NCBI GenBank assembly: GCA_965215215.1
Contig: OZ244043.1
Span: forward strand, 3,906,001 to 3,970,000
Direction of reading: 5' to 3'
Length of the DNA stretch: 64,000 nucleotides
Source of the DNA: CALDTK01 sp965215215
GTDB lineage: Bacteria > Bacteroidota > Bacteroidia > Chitinophagales > Saprospiraceae
In this document: piece by piece, positions 35,486-44,690 of the stretch
Layout: each line of letters opens with the position of its first letter
How positions within the stretch are numbered: the stretch's first letter is position 1
Notes under the pieces: generated by a model
Seen by the model: the letters and a program-made list of their open reading frames with translations, nothing else
Told to the model about the DNA's origin: nothing
The model's database searches: none
Translations under genes and position numbers: made by a program

Positions 35486-36955
35486 ATGGCCGATATCCTC
35501 GTACAGCCCGATACCCACGCCGCGGCGCACGCTCACCCAGAGCCAGGACCGCTTCGTTTCGTTACTCCGGCAGCGCAGACATACACACTTTACGGCGGTA
35601 TCGCCCTCGGGGTGGTTTGTTTGGTGTTGTCCTTCTTTTTCGACGAAACCGTCGCTCACACCCGGTTCTGGAGCAACTGGCTACACAATTCGATTTTCTT
35701 CTTGGGGGTCGGATTCATGGCCTTGTTCCTGCTAGCGGCTAAAGTTCTGCTGTACTCCGGTTGGCACACCGTTTTCAAACGGGTCTGGGAAGCGTTCGCG
35801 CAGTTCCTTCCGGTGTCCATCGGACTGATGCTCCCTATAGTAGCCGGTGTATGGTTGCACTGGAACCACATCTACCACTGGGCGGATTCGGAAGCGGTGG
35901 CCACCGATACTATTCTCAGTAACAAGTCGGCCTTCCTCAACCCGGTCTGGTACACCGTTGCCGTAGTTGGCATCGTGGGTATCTGGTACTACTTCGCGAT
36001 TCGGTTGCGGGCGCTCTCACTGGACGAGGATAAGCACACGGAAAGTGGCTACAAGCAGCACATGAGCATGCGCGTAGTCGCCGGTATCTTCCTACCGATC
36101 GCCGCCTTCAGCTCCGCGGCGGTTATTTGGCAAGTCATCATGTCCATCGACGCTCACTGGTACTCGACCATGTTCGCTTGGTACACTACGGCGAGTTGGC
36201 TCGTGGCCACGGTAGGTCTCACGATCATCTCAATTATCTACTTAAAGACGCTGGGCTACTTCGGGCAGGTAAGCGCGGATCACTTGCACGATCTCGGTAA
36301 GTACATGTTTGCGTTCAGCATTTTTTGGACCTACCTCTGGTTCAGTCAGTTCATGCTGATCTGGTACGGTAACGTAGGGGAGGAGACGGTCTACTTCCAG
36401 ACCCGGATGGAGCAATTCCCCGTGCTGTTTTGGGGAAACCTCGTACTCAATTTCCTGCTCCCTTTTTTCGTGCTCATGCCCAACGTCACCAAGCGCAAGT
36501 ACGGAACCTTGGCTTTCGTGGCGATCATGGTTGTCTTCGGCCACTGGGTGGACTTCTTCCAAATGATCAAACCGGGCGTACTCGCCACGGTTAGTCACCT
36601 CGAAGGGCACGGTACCGCCGACGACTCCGTCGAGGGTGGCAACATTGCGTTTGGGGCCGAAGCCGCAGAATCTGCTGAGCACGCTGCGGCCGGACACGAT
36701 GGAGCCGGGCACGCTGAAGCAAACCACGACGACGCCGGGCACGCGAGCCCCGGTCAACCGGATGCCGCGGGCGGCGAGCACGGGGCACCTACCGGGATGG
36801 TCGCCGGCTTCTCTATACCCGGACTATTGGAAATAGGTACGTTCCTTGGATTCCTATCTCTGTTCTTTCTAGTAACACTCGGTGCGCTTACCAAGGCAGA
36901 TTTGGTTCCGATCGGTGACCCGTATTTAGAGGAAAGCCTCCATCATCACGTGTAG
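35486..36955 (+). CDS. actF: Alternative complex III subunit ActF, NrfD-like membrane protein with His-rich loop
   Basis: ActF is a second polytopic membrane subunit of alternative complex III. The 489-residue protein has about ten transmembrane helices. Before the last helix it has a low-complexity insertion (about residues 370-440) rich in His, Ala, Gly and Asp, in HxxAGH-like repeats, and the protein ends LHHHV. ATG 35486 is chosen; a TTG lies 6 nt upstream. After its stop there is a 99-bp gap before coxB. Confidence 0.92.
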   Translation: MADILVQPDTHAAAHAHPEPGPLRFVTPAAQTYTLYGGIALGVVCLVLSFFFDETVAHTRFWSNWLHNSIFFLGVGFMALFLLAAKVLLYSGWHTVFKRVWEAFAQFLPVSIGLMLPIVAGVWLHWNHIYHWADSEAVATDTILSNKSAFLNPVWYTVAVVGIVGIWYYFAIRLRALSLDEDKHTESGYKQHMSMRVVAGIFLPIAAFSSAAVIWQVIMSIDAHWYSTMFAWYTTASWLVATVGLTIISIIYLKTLGYFGQVSADHLHDLGKYMFAFSIFWTYLWFSQFMLIWYGNVGEETVYFQTRMEQFPVLFWGNLVLNFLLPFFVLMPNVTKRKYGTLAFVAIMVVFGHWVDFFQMIKPGVLATVSHLEGHGTADDSVEGGNIAFGAEAAESAEHAAAGHDGAGHAEANHDDAGHASPGQPDAAGGEHGAPTGMVAGFSIPGLLEIGTFLGFLSLFFLVTLGALTKADLVPIGDPYLEESLHHHV

Positions 36956-37054
36956 TTATCTAGACTCAGTCTAAAACAATTTGCGTTAGCAACCGCGGCC
37001 CACCCTCTTGAGTTGAACACGTATCTTGAGGGCCTTCAGTAAATTTCACGGTCG
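36956..37054 (+). promoter_or_regulatory. actF-coxB gap with possible internal promoter
   Basis: The only gap of about 100 bp inside the cluster's first half. It has a TATCTTGA box at 37022-37029, but the nearest upstream TTG is 11 bp away, so the promoter call is weak. Confidence 0.25.
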
Positions 37055-38575
37055 ATGACTGCATTTATAGTATTTGTCTGTCTGGCTATGCTGGGCATTA
37101 TCGTGGTTCAAATAGCACGTGTACGCGAGCTATCGGCTGAGATCAAGGGCTCCGAGCGAACGGAGCGGCAAGGGATCGACCGTACGGGTAAGGGGCTGCT
37201 CGTGTTCATGATCGTGTTTTTGGTGCTCACGATCGGTAGCGCCGTGTACTATAAGAACTACATCCTGGGGTACGGACCTTTACAGTCGGCGAGCGCACAC
37301 GGCGGCTCGATCGATAGCATGATCCACCAGACGCTATTGGTTACTGGAATTGCGTTCATCTTAACCCACATCGCGCTGTTCTACTTCGCGTATCGCTACA
37401 GGAGGACAAAGCATAAGCGATCGACCTTCATCAGTCACGACAACCGCCTGGAGGTCGTTTGGACGCTTATCCCGGCGATCGTGATGACTTACCTGGTGGT
37501 CGGCGGGCTCGACGCTTGGAACGAGGTTATGGCCGACGTTCCCGAAGGTTCTTTAGCCGGGGAAGACTACATCGAGATCGAAGCTACTGGCTATCAGTTT
37601 GCTTGGGACATTCGCTACCCCGGCCCCGATGGACTGCTTGGAACTCGAGATTTTCGCAAGATCAGCGCTAATAATGCATTGGGTCAAGATTGGGGGGACA
37701 CGAAGAACCACGACGATTTCAAACCGACCGAAATAGTGTTGCCGGTTGGCGTTCCTGTTCGGGTTCGGATTACGTCGAAGGACGTACTGCACGATTTTTA
37801 CCTCCCGCACTTCACGGTCAAGATGGATGCCATCCCGGGGATGCCAACCTACTTTGTTTTCATGCCCGAGGTGACGACGGATTCGATGCGACTGGCGCTG
37901 AAGGAGTACCCGGAGTACGCGGCGCTCACCGATCCGGAGGACCCGGAGAGTGGTCCTCGTTGGCAAAACTTCGAGTACGAGCTCGCCTGCGCAGAACTCT
38001 GTGGAAAAGGCCACTATTCCATGAGGAAGCTCGTGAAGATCGTTTCGGTCGAAGAGTACCGCGACTGGCTTGGCGAGCAGAAGTCCTACTACATGGAGAG
38101 CGTCAGGAATACGGACGACGACCCCTTCAAAGGACAGCCCGTAAACGTGGAGTTATCCGCACAAAAAGAGACTCTTACGAACGACATGCGCAACGCCATG
38201 AGTGCGGTCGACTCCGCGGGGAGGGTGGTACGGCTTGAGAACGTTTCGTATGAAACCGGTTCCGCCGCACTTGCGCCCGTTTCGCAGTATGAGCTCGATA
38301 ATGTCGTGGAGATTTTGCAACAGTACCCCGACGTTCGTGTTGAAATTGCTGGACACACTGATAATGTCGGTGATCCACAAGCGAACCAGGCTTTGAGTCA
38401 GTCTCGGGCCGAAGCCGTGGCCGCCTTTCTCGCCGATAAGGGCATTGCGAGTGACCGCCTAACCGGAGTCAATGGGTACGGCGATACCCGGCCGGCCGGC
38501 GACAACGCTACCGAAGACGGTCGCGCGAGCAACCGCCGCACTGAATTTATCATCGCTGTATCCCCCGAAAGCTAG
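37055..38575 (+). CDS. coxB: Cytochrome c oxidase subunit II fused to a C-terminal OmpA domain
   Basis: Subunit II takes electrons from cytochrome c at its CuA centre. The 506-residue protein has four predicted N-terminal helices (about 2-22, 49-68, 90-112, 135-155) and a cupredoxin domain with CuA ligands His246 (VLHDFYLPHF), Cys312, Cys316, His320 and Met323 (CAELCGKGHYSM). A Ser/Asp-rich linker follows, then an OmpA-like peptidoglycan-binding domain (about 395-506: YETGSAAL, EIAGHTDNVG, LSQSRAEAVAAFL, GYGDTRP). Asp436 and Arg451 match the ligand pair of OmpA domains, including their 15-residue spacing. The frame is continuous, so it is a true fusion. The usual family has no such domain. 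Confidence 0.93.
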   Translation: MTAFIVFVCLAMLGIIVVQIARVRELSAEIKGSERTERQGIDRTGKGLLVFMIVFLVLTIGSAVYYKNYILGYGPLQSASAHGGSIDSMIHQTLLVTGIAFILTHIALFYFAYRYRRTKHKRSTFISHDNRLEVVWTLIPAIVMTYLVVGGLDAWNEVMADVPEGSLAGEDYIEIEATGYQFAWDIRYPGPDGLLGTRDFRKISANNALGQDWGDTKNHDDFKPTEIVLPVGVPVRVRITSKDVLHDFYLPHFTVKMDAIPGMPTYFVFMPEVTTDSMRLALKEYPEYAALTDPEDPESGPRWQNFEYELACAELCGKGHYSMRKLVKIVSVEEYRDWLGEQKSYYMESVRNTDDDPFKGQPVNVELSAQKETLTNDMRNAMSAVDSAGRVVRLENVSYETGSAALAPVSQYELDNVVEILQQYPDVRVEIAGHTDNVGDPQANQALSQSRAEAVAAFLADKGIASDRLTGVNGYGDTRPAGDNATEDGRASNRRTEFIIAVSPES

Positions 38576-38583
38576 ACTTAAGT

Positions 38584-40446
38584 ATGAAGACTTTAATAGC
38601 CAGACCTACTGACGAGCAGGCTTTTATCGACCAGTCTGGATACGAGGATCACTTCCACGACCACCACGAGGGCGATAAGTACCAATCGAACTTCATCACG
38701 AAGTACGTCTTTTCGATGGACCACAAGACCATCGGAAAGCAGTTTCTCATCACCGGTATGTTTTGGGCGGTGGTCGGCGCGGCGATGTCGCTCGTCTTCC
38801 GTCTGCAGCTCGGTTTCCCGACCGAGGATATCAGTTGGTTACAGCCGTTCCTCGGCAAATGGATTCAGGTCAACTCAGAGGGAGTGGGCTCCCTGACCGC
38901 GGAGTTCTACTACGCCATGGTCACCATGCACGGAACCATCTTGGTGTTCTTCGTTCTGACGGCAGGACTTTCCGGAACGTTCTCCAACTTCCTAATCCCG
39001 TTGCAGGTTGGAGCACGCGATATGGCGTCGCCGATGATGAACATGCTCTCGTACTGGTTCTTCTTTTTGGCCGGCGCCGTCATGTTTGCTTCGCTGTTCC
39101 TGAGCACAGGTCCGTTTGCCGGTGGTTGGACGGCCTACCCCCCGTTGAGTGCGTTACCGCAGGCTAGTTCGGGTTCCGGTACCGGCATGACGCTCTGGCT
39201 CGTAGCTATGGCGCTATTCGTCGTCTCGACGCTTCTCGGGGGCATCAATTATGTCACTACTGTACTCAACCTACGCACCAAGGGCATGAGCATGTGGCGC
39301 TTGCCGCTTACCATCTGGGCGTTCTTCGTTACGGCTGTGATCGGCCTGCTTAGCTTCCCGGTACTTCTTTCCGGTCTCCTGCTGCTTATGTTCGACCGCG
39401 GCATGGGGACGAGCTTCTACCTCTCCGAGATCTTCGTGGGAGGGCAAGCACTCGACCATGTGGGTGGAAGCCCACTCCTGTACCAGCACTTGTTTTGGTT
39501 CCTCGGCCACCCGGAGGTATATATCATTATTCTTCCCGCGATGGGTATCGTCTCCGAGGTACTGAGCGTCAACTCGCGTAAGCCGATCTTCGGTTACAAG
39601 GCAATGGTTTATTCGATTCTCGCGATCGCTTTCCTTAGCTTCATTGTTTGGGCACACCACATGTTTATGTCCGGTGTCAACCCGTTCATCAGTAACTTCT
39701 TCGTGATCTTCACGCTCATTATCGCCGTACCGAGCGCGGTTAAGGTGTTTAACTGGATCTCGACGCTTTACCGAGGCGCGGTCCGCTTTACTACGGCCAA
39801 CTTGTTTGCGATTGGATTCGTGTCCATGTTCATTTCGGGTGGACTTACCGGTATTTGGCTGGGCAACAGCGCAATCGACATCCGGATGCACGATACTTAC
39901 TTCGTGGTTGCCCACTTCCACATCGTGATGGGGGTTGCCGCGTTCTTCGGACTTTACGCGGGTGTGTACCATTGGTTCCCGAAGATGTTCGGCCGTTTCA
40001 TGAATGAGACCCTCGGTAAGATTCACTTCTGGGGGACCATCATCGCGGCCTACGCCATTTTTTGGCCGATGCACTACCTCGGCATGGCGGGTGTGCCACG
40101 TCGGTACTACAGTTTCGAGACCTTCGACTTTACGACCCACTTCGACACGATGAATAAGTTCATCACGATCGGGGCCTTCGTCGCCTTCTCCTTCCAGATC
40201 ATCATGATCGTCAACTTCTTCTGGAGTATGTACAAGGGTAAGAAGATGACGACCCGCAATCCGTACGACGCCAACACGCTCGAGTGGACGACACCGGTCG
40301 ACGTTCCCCACGGGAACTGGCCCGGACGTATCCCTACGGTACACCGTTGGGCTTACGATTACGGTAAGTTCGGGGAAGACAGTATCCCTCAGTACGTACC
40401 TGTTTCCGAAGAAGAGGTAGAGGCCGACCGTCAACTCGTTCACTAA
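38584..40446 (+). CDS. coxA: Cytochrome c oxidase subunit I
   Basis: CoxA carries haem a and the haem a3-CuB site where oxygen is reduced. The 620-residue protein has about 12-14 helices, FLGHPEVYI with the cross-linked His-Tyr pair and Glu of the A1 type, WAHHMF with two CuB histidines, and HDTYFVVAHFHIVMG with the haem ligands. It follows coxB by 8 nt, in the order expected of the family. A hairpin lies just after its stop. Confidence 0.97.
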   Translation: MKTLIARPTDEQAFIDQSGYEDHFHDHHEGDKYQSNFITKYVFSMDHKTIGKQFLITGMFWAVVGAAMSLVFRLQLGFPTEDISWLQPFLGKWIQVNSEGVGSLTAEFYYAMVTMHGTILVFFVLTAGLSGTFSNFLIPLQVGARDMASPMMNMLSYWFFFLAGAVMFASLFLSTGPFAGGWTAYPPLSALPQASSGSGTGMTLWLVAMALFVVSTLLGGINYVTTVLNLRTKGMSMWRLPLTIWAFFVTAVIGLLSFPVLLSGLLLLMFDRGMGTSFYLSEIFVGGQALDHVGGSPLLYQHLFWFLGHPEVYIIILPAMGIVSEVLSVNSRKPIFGYKAMVYSILAIAFLSFIVWAHHMFMSGVNPFISNFFVIFTLIIAVPSAVKVFNWISTLYRGAVRFTTANLFAIGFVSMFISGGLTGIWLGNSAIDIRMHDTYFVVAHFHIVMGVAAFFGLYAGVYHWFPKMFGRFMNETLGKIHFWGTIIAAYAIFWPMHYLGMAGVPRRYYSFETFDFTTHFDTMNKFITIGAFVAFSFQIIMIVNFFWSMYKGKKMTTRNPYDANTLEWTTPVDVPHGNWPGRIPTVHRWAYDYGKFGEDSIPQYVPVSEEEVEADRQLVH

Positions 40447-40472
40447 CGGTCCGAGATACGATCTCAGATTAC

Positions 40473-40511
40473 CGAAGGGCGAATCGACAGCGGTTCGCCC
40501 TTCGTCTTATA
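40473..40511 (+). terminator. Strong hairpin between coxA and ctaB
   Basis: A perfect 11-bp stem CGAAGGGCGAA (40473-40483) / TTCGCCCTTCG (40494-40504), 10-nt loop, then TCTTAT. The weak T-tract suggests partial termination or mRNA 3'-end protection inside the cluster. Confidence 0.6.
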
Positions 40512-40519
40512 ACCCACTG

Positions 40520-41425
40520 ATGTCCGACAATACCGGTCGATCCAAAGCTGCCACAGCGAGCCTCACGGCGGGCGCTTGGGGAGGCGTCGTTGATTTCGCG
40601 CAGCTTACGAAGTTACGCCTTTCGAGTACGGTGGTTTTATCGTCGGTACTAGCCTACTTCATAGCCGCCCCGCTCATCGACTGGCCGACAGTCAGTATGC
40701 TTACCCTCGGCGGGTTTTGCGTGACCATGGCCGCGAACGCCTTTAATCAAATCCTCGAGCGGGAGTACGACCACCTTATGGACCGTACCGCCGAGCGGCC
40801 GCTGCCCACGGGGCGTATGCAGCTCCCCTGGGCCATCCTGAGCGCCGGAATCTTGAGTATCGCAGGAACCTTTGCGTTGGCTTCGATAGGTCCGCTCGCG
40901 GCCTTACTCGGCATGGTTGCCCTGCTCAGTTACGCTTTCGTGTACACGCCACTGAAGAGGCAGTCCGTAGCCGCGGTGTTCGTAGGAACCGTGCCCGGAG
41001 CGATCCCCGCCATGATCGGCGTGGTCGCGGTTACCGGTGGGCTCGATGAGTTGGCCTGGTCGCTGTTCGCTATTCAAGTATGTTGGCAGATCCCTCATTT
41101 TTGGGCCATCGGGTGGCTCGGATTCGACGATTACCGCCGGGCGGGCTTTAAGCTTCTCCCGACCACGGAGTCGGGGGAACGCGATCCGGGGACCGGTCTA
41201 CAGGCGGCCGTTTTCGGTTTGGCCCTCACCGGACTCGTTTGGTTGCCCTTTATGCTCGGGTACTTTAGCTTGATGGCCACGGTGCTATCGAGCGTTCTCG
41301 GATTGGCGTACGCCTACTACGGTTGGAATTTGTACCGCGAGAGAAATCGCGCTAGTGCGCTGCGTTTGATGTTCTTCTCCCTCGCCTATTTACCTCTAGT
41401 ATTTGGCCTTGGTTGGCTTGCCTAA
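40520..41425 (+). CDS. ctaB: Protoheme IX farnesyltransferase (haem O synthase)
   Basis: CtaB/CyoE adds a farnesyl group to haem B, the first step to haem A for the oxidase. The 301-residue membrane protein has the Asp-rich motif NAFNQILEREYDHLMDRTAERPLPTGRM and YTPLKRQS, with about nine helices. Its place among the cox genes supports the assignment. No ctaA (haem A synthase) gene is seen in the window. Confidence 0.95.
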   Translation: MSDNTGRSKAATASLTAGAWGGVVDFAQLTKLRLSSTVVLSSVLAYFIAAPLIDWPTVSMLTLGGFCVTMAANAFNQILEREYDHLMDRTAERPLPTGRMQLPWAILSAGILSIAGTFALASIGPLAALLGMVALLSYAFVYTPLKRQSVAAVFVGTVPGAIPAMIGVVAVTGGLDELAWSLFAIQVCWQIPHFWAIGWLGFDDYRRAGFKLLPTTESGERDPGTGLQAAVFGLALTGLVWLPFMLGYFSLMATVLSSVLGLAYAYYGWNLYRERNRASALRLMFFSLAYLPLVFGLGWLA

Positions 41426-41434
41426 CCCCACGCG

Positions 41435-42007
41435 ATGCCTACGACTATCCTTCCGTCCCGGAGCCGTTTGGAACCGCAACAGCTCGCACTATACATTGCC
41501 TGCGGCAGTATCCTCATGATGTTCGCGGCGCTCACCAGCGCCTACATCGTTCGGCAAGGTGCCGGAAACTGGCTGGAGTTTCGTCTGCCCGATCTGTTTT
41601 ACGTAAGCACGGGTGTGCTGGTAGCGAGTTCCATCACGCTACAACTTAGCTACGCGGCCTTCAAGCGTTGGTCTAGCGGTTTGTATCGAGGTCTGCTGGT
41701 GGCTTCTATCGTACTGGGTGTAGGCTTCGTAATCTTGCAGTACGAAGCTTGGATGGCGATGTTCGACGCCGGGTTACCCCTCAAGGGCAATCCGGCTCCC
41801 GCGTTCATTTACGTACTGAGCGGACTGCACGCCGCGCACGTGCTCGGTGGCCTCGTAGCCCTCACCTTAGCCTCCGTCTTCGCCTTCCGCCTTCCTCTAG
41901 CACCAACACCGCGCCGCCAACTGCGCTTCAAGCTCACGCTCACTTACTGGCATTTTATGGGATCCCTTTGGATTTACCTGCTGCTCTTTTTTGTTTTGCA
42001 GCGCTAA
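41435..42007 (+). CDS. Cytochrome c oxidase subunit III-like protein (short)
   Basis: This 190-residue membrane protein has five predicted helices and subunit III marks such as MMFAALTSAYIVRQ, GLHAAHVLGGL and TYWHFMGSLWIYLLLFF. It is shorter than classical CoxC. Bacteroidota often encode two such proteins in a row; the next gene is the second. Both are probably structural subunits beside CoxA. Confidence 0.88.
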   Translation: MPTTILPSRSRLEPQQLALYIACGSILMMFAALTSAYIVRQGAGNWLEFRLPDLFYVSTGVLVASSITLQLSYAAFKRWSSGLYRGLLVASIVLGVGFVILQYEAWMAMFDAGLPLKGNPAPAFIYVLSGLHAAHVLGGLVALTLASVFAFRLPLAPTPRRQLRFKLTLTYWHFMGSLWIYLLLFFVLQR

Positions 42008-42042
42008 ACCCAGAGCGCGTACCCTTGCGTATCCTTCGACCT

Positions 42043-42927
42043 ATGGCTACAGCTACAGAACCCACCGAGATCCGGATCGAGCCGGACGAGCATCAGGAGG
42101 CCTCCTGGGACGGAGCCGCGAAGCCGTTTCGCGTTAGCTACGGCAAGCTGATGATGTGGTATTTCCTCGTCTCGGACGCTTTCACCTTCGCCGGTTTCCT
42201 CATCGCTTACGGTGCCCTGCGCTTCAGCATGCCGAGCTGGCCGGTGCCCGACGCCGTGTTCCGTACCCTCCCCTTCGGACTCGAGGACCTCTTCGGCGGA
42301 AACGCACCGCTGATCTTCGTGACGATCATGTCCTTCCTCCTCATCATCAGCTCGGTCACCATGGTCCGCGCGGTACAGGAAGGCGCCCGGGAGAACGCCC
42401 GCGGGGTCGTGGTGTGGCTCCTGCTTACCGTTCTGGGTGGAGGTGCATTTTTAGGTTGTCAGGCTTGGGAATGGAGCAACCTAATCGGAGTAGAGCACAT
42501 GTCACTCACGACCAACCCTTTTGGTACGCACGCTGAAGACGGATACTACTTGGACGCGGAAGACGGTACCCCGTACGCGGACGGTGCAGAGCAGGAACGC
42601 TTCGAGGCCGGCGAAACATATCTCGTTCACCAGCATGAGGGCGAGTGGGAGAACCGACGTTACGTCACGGACGAGGCACCGCAAGTCGTCCGCACCGCCG
42701 AGTTCGGTCCCAAGGCCTTCGGCGCGCTTTTCTTCTTCATCACCGGCTTCCACGGCTTCCACGTATTCTCCGGGCTCGTCATCCTCACCATCATAGCGCT
42801 CAACTCCGCCTCCGGCCAGTACGCCGCCCGCAAAAACGGTTACGAGATGGTCGAGAAAGTAGGTTTGTACTGGCACTTCGTAGACCTGGTCTGGGTGTTC
42901 GTGTTTCTCGTATTTTACCTCATCTGA
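42043..42927 (+). CDS. coxC: Cytochrome c oxidase subunit III
   Basis: The 294-residue protein has about five helices. Conserved marks are MMWYFLVSDAFTFAGFL, LGCQAWEWSNLI, FFFITGFHGFHVFSGL and YWHFVDLVWVFVFLVFYL. A soluble acidic loop of about 60 residues lies between helices 3 and 4 (about 140-200), longer than in classical CoxC. ATG 42043 (MATATEPTEIRIEPDEH) follows a TATCCTTCG stretch. It lies 35 nt after the short subunit III. Confidence 0.92.
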   Translation: MATATEPTEIRIEPDEHQEASWDGAAKPFRVSYGKLMMWYFLVSDAFTFAGFLIAYGALRFSMPSWPVPDAVFRTLPFGLEDLFGGNAPLIFVTIMSFLLIISSVTMVRAVQEGARENARGVVVWLLLTVLGGGAFLGCQAWEWSNLIGVEHMSLTTNPFGTHAEDGYYLDAEDGTPYADGAEQERFEAGETYLVHQHEGEWENRRYVTDEAPQVVRTAEFGPKAFGALFFFITGFHGFHVFSGLVILTIIALNSASGQYAARKNGYEMVEKVGLYWHFVDLVWVFVFLVFYLI

Positions 42928-42970
42928 TCTTTCCGAAGATCCGCTTTCACTTCCGTAAAACACCTGTCCG

Positions 42971-43456
42971 ATGGCCGACCACATGAGCTACGAAGACGCG
43001 AAGCGTTTTGTGTACCGAGGGCTCTTCCTCCTCGCCGGAATCACGTTGCTCGAGGTATTCATCTCCTTGGCGTCTAAGGGATTTATCCCCGGCCTGCGGT
43101 GGATGGAGGATTATACCTGGGTAGCCTACGTGGCGGCTCTCGGCCTCGTTGGACTATCCCTGTACAAGGCGTACTTCATCGTTTACGATTTCATGCACAT
43201 GCGCGCCGAGGTGGGCTCGTTGGCCGCAACGGTACTGCTGCCCATGACCCTGCTTTTCTGGGCCATGGTAGCCTTCTTTCAGGAGGGAAGCATGTGGGGC
43301 GCGCGCCGCGAACTCATCGCCGATAAGAACGCTATCGAGGTTCAGGCTGGACCGGAGGCCGCCGTTTCCCCCATCGAGCGAAGCGAGGGACCGAACGACG
43401 GACAGACGCAGCAGGATCGTGCCGCGGATCAGCCGGCGGCCGAAACGGTAGATTAA
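42971..43456 (+). CDS. coxD: Cytochrome c oxidase subunit IV-like protein
   Basis: The 161-residue protein matches prokaryotic COX4-type subunits: three helices (about 15-33, 47-67, 78-102) with SLYKAYFIVYDFMHM. A hydrophilic tail of about 50 residues follows, rich in Glu, Ala and Gln. It is likely a small structural subunit of the oxidase. Confidence 0.85.
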   Translation: MADHMSYEDAKRFVYRGLFLLAGITLLEVFISLASKGFIPGLRWMEDYTWVAYVAALGLVGLSLYKAYFIVYDFMHMRAEVGSLAATVLLPMTLLFWAMVAFFQEGSMWGARRELIADKNAIEVQAGPEAAVSPIERSEGPNDGQTQQDRAADQPAAETVD

Positions 43457-43500
43457 CGAAAGGGCATCTTTTGCCACTTCCGGGGGTTGAAGCTGTGTGT

Positions 43501-44088
43501 ATGGCAGTCAAAAAACGACCACCCATTTTACAGCTCGCGCTGTTGACCACGCTTTTGGTGGTGCTTCCGATCGGTTCCTATCTATACATCAAATCCGGCT
43601 TCGAGCACCGACGTACGGCACTCAACGAACTGGCGGCCTACGGTGACGCCAGCCCCGTGTTGGCGTCGCAGAATTTACGGTCCGGTCTCGTCCGCGTCGT
43701 GTACGAAACACCACGGCGGGCGACCGACTCGGTAGCCGTCTCCATTGCAAATCTCCACCGGGCCTTCGACAACGACCCCAGCGTTCAATTCGTCGAGCTT
43801 TCGGATAGCACCGAGGGCTTCCGACTGGAGGACCGCAATCAGGCGGTAACCCTCCAGCTCGATGAGTCGACCAAAGCGAAGTTTACCGAGCTCGGGGATT
43901 TAGATCAACACTGCGCCAACGTCCCGGTGAGTCACCGCGGATTGGTCGTCGACACCGCCGGAATGCTACGCCGATGCTACGACATGCACGACGGGGAACA
44001 AGTCGCCCGACTCTTGGAGCACCTGACGATGTTGGTGCCACGACCCGTGGAGGCGGAGATCATCTACGCACGCGAACAAGAATACTGA
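43501..44088 (+). CDS. SCO1/SenC-like thioredoxin-fold protein lacking the CxxxC site
   Basis: The 195-residue protein has one N-terminal anchor (about 9-30) and a periplasmic domain. Its place in the cluster and its C-terminus (GLVVDTAGMLRRCYDMHDGEQVARLLEHL) resemble SCO proteins, which load copper into the CuA site. The CxxxC copper motif is missing; the cysteines seen are near residues 138 and 158. It may be a divergent or non-copper-binding relative. I choose ATG 43501 (MAVKKRPP). Its stop overlaps the next start (TGATG). Confidence 0.6.
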   Translation: MAVKKRPPILQLALLTTLLVVLPIGSYLYIKSGFEHRRTALNELAAYGDASPVLASQNLRSGLVRVVYETPRRATDSVAVSIANLHRAFDNDPSVQFVELSDSTEGFRLEDRNQAVTLQLDESTKAKFTELGDLDQHCANVPVSHRGLVVDTAGMLRRCYDMHDGEQVARLLEHLTMLVPRPVEAEIIYAREQEY

Positions 44089-44654
44089 TGCTCGACGCCG
44101 GTTATCCGACGGTTCTCGAACCCCAACCCAACCTAGAACGTAGGCTCTCGCGCTGGGCCTGGGCAGTCTCGGCGGTCATCTTCGTCGCGGTAGTCGGCAT
44201 GCGATACGTCAAGATCCCGCTCCCGGAGGGGGTATCGTTCTTGTGGTTGCCTCCAGTGTACAGTACGCTAAACGCGTTGGCCGGTATCGCCCTGCTCTTC
44301 TCGTTGTACTTTATTATCAATAAACGGATTCGAGAGCACCGTGCGGCCAACTTCACGGCGCTCGGACTGAGCGTACTCTTCATCCTGGGCTACGTGTTGT
44401 ACCATATCACCACGGAGCCGACCGAGTACGGTGGTACGGGCACCGCTCGGACTATCTACCTCGTGTTGCTGGCTACTCACGTAATACTCGCCGCGCTGAG
44501 CTTGCCGCTGATCCTATTTACGTTCATCCGCGCCTACACCGGTCATATCGCTAAGCACAGACGTATGGCACGCTGGGTGTACCCTATCTGGCTCTACGTT
44601 TGCGTTACTGGTCCGATCTGCTACCTGATGTTGCGACCGTATTACCCGAGCTAG
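44088..44654 (+). CDS. DUF420 membrane protein (CtaM-like oxidase assembly factor)
   Basis: The 188-residue protein has five predicted helices and fits DUF420. Visible marks are PPVYSTLNALAGIALLFSLYFI, EHRAANFTALGLSVLFILGYVLYHIT, and HVILAALSLPLILFTFIRAYTG. CtaM members of this family are needed for haem-A oxidase assembly in Firmicutes; the same role is inferred here from position. Translation is coupled to the SCO-like gene by a TGATG overlap. Confidence 0.88.
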   Translation: MLDAGYPTVLEPQPNLERRLSRWAWAVSAVIFVAVVGMRYVKIPLPEGVSFLWLPPVYSTLNALAGIALLFSLYFIINKRIREHRAANFTALGLSVLFILGYVLYHITTEPTEYGGTGTARTIYLVLLATHVILAALSLPLILFTFIRAYTGHIAKHRRMARWVYPIWLYVCVTGPICYLMLRPYYPS

Positions 44655-44690
44655 CAACTTCCGTAAACTCATCCTGTTACCTGCTTAGCC

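Noticed and set aside
39271..40443. Minus-strand ORF of 390 codons inside coxA
   Set aside because: Antisense shadow of coxA with an Arg/His/Glu-rich product and no motif.
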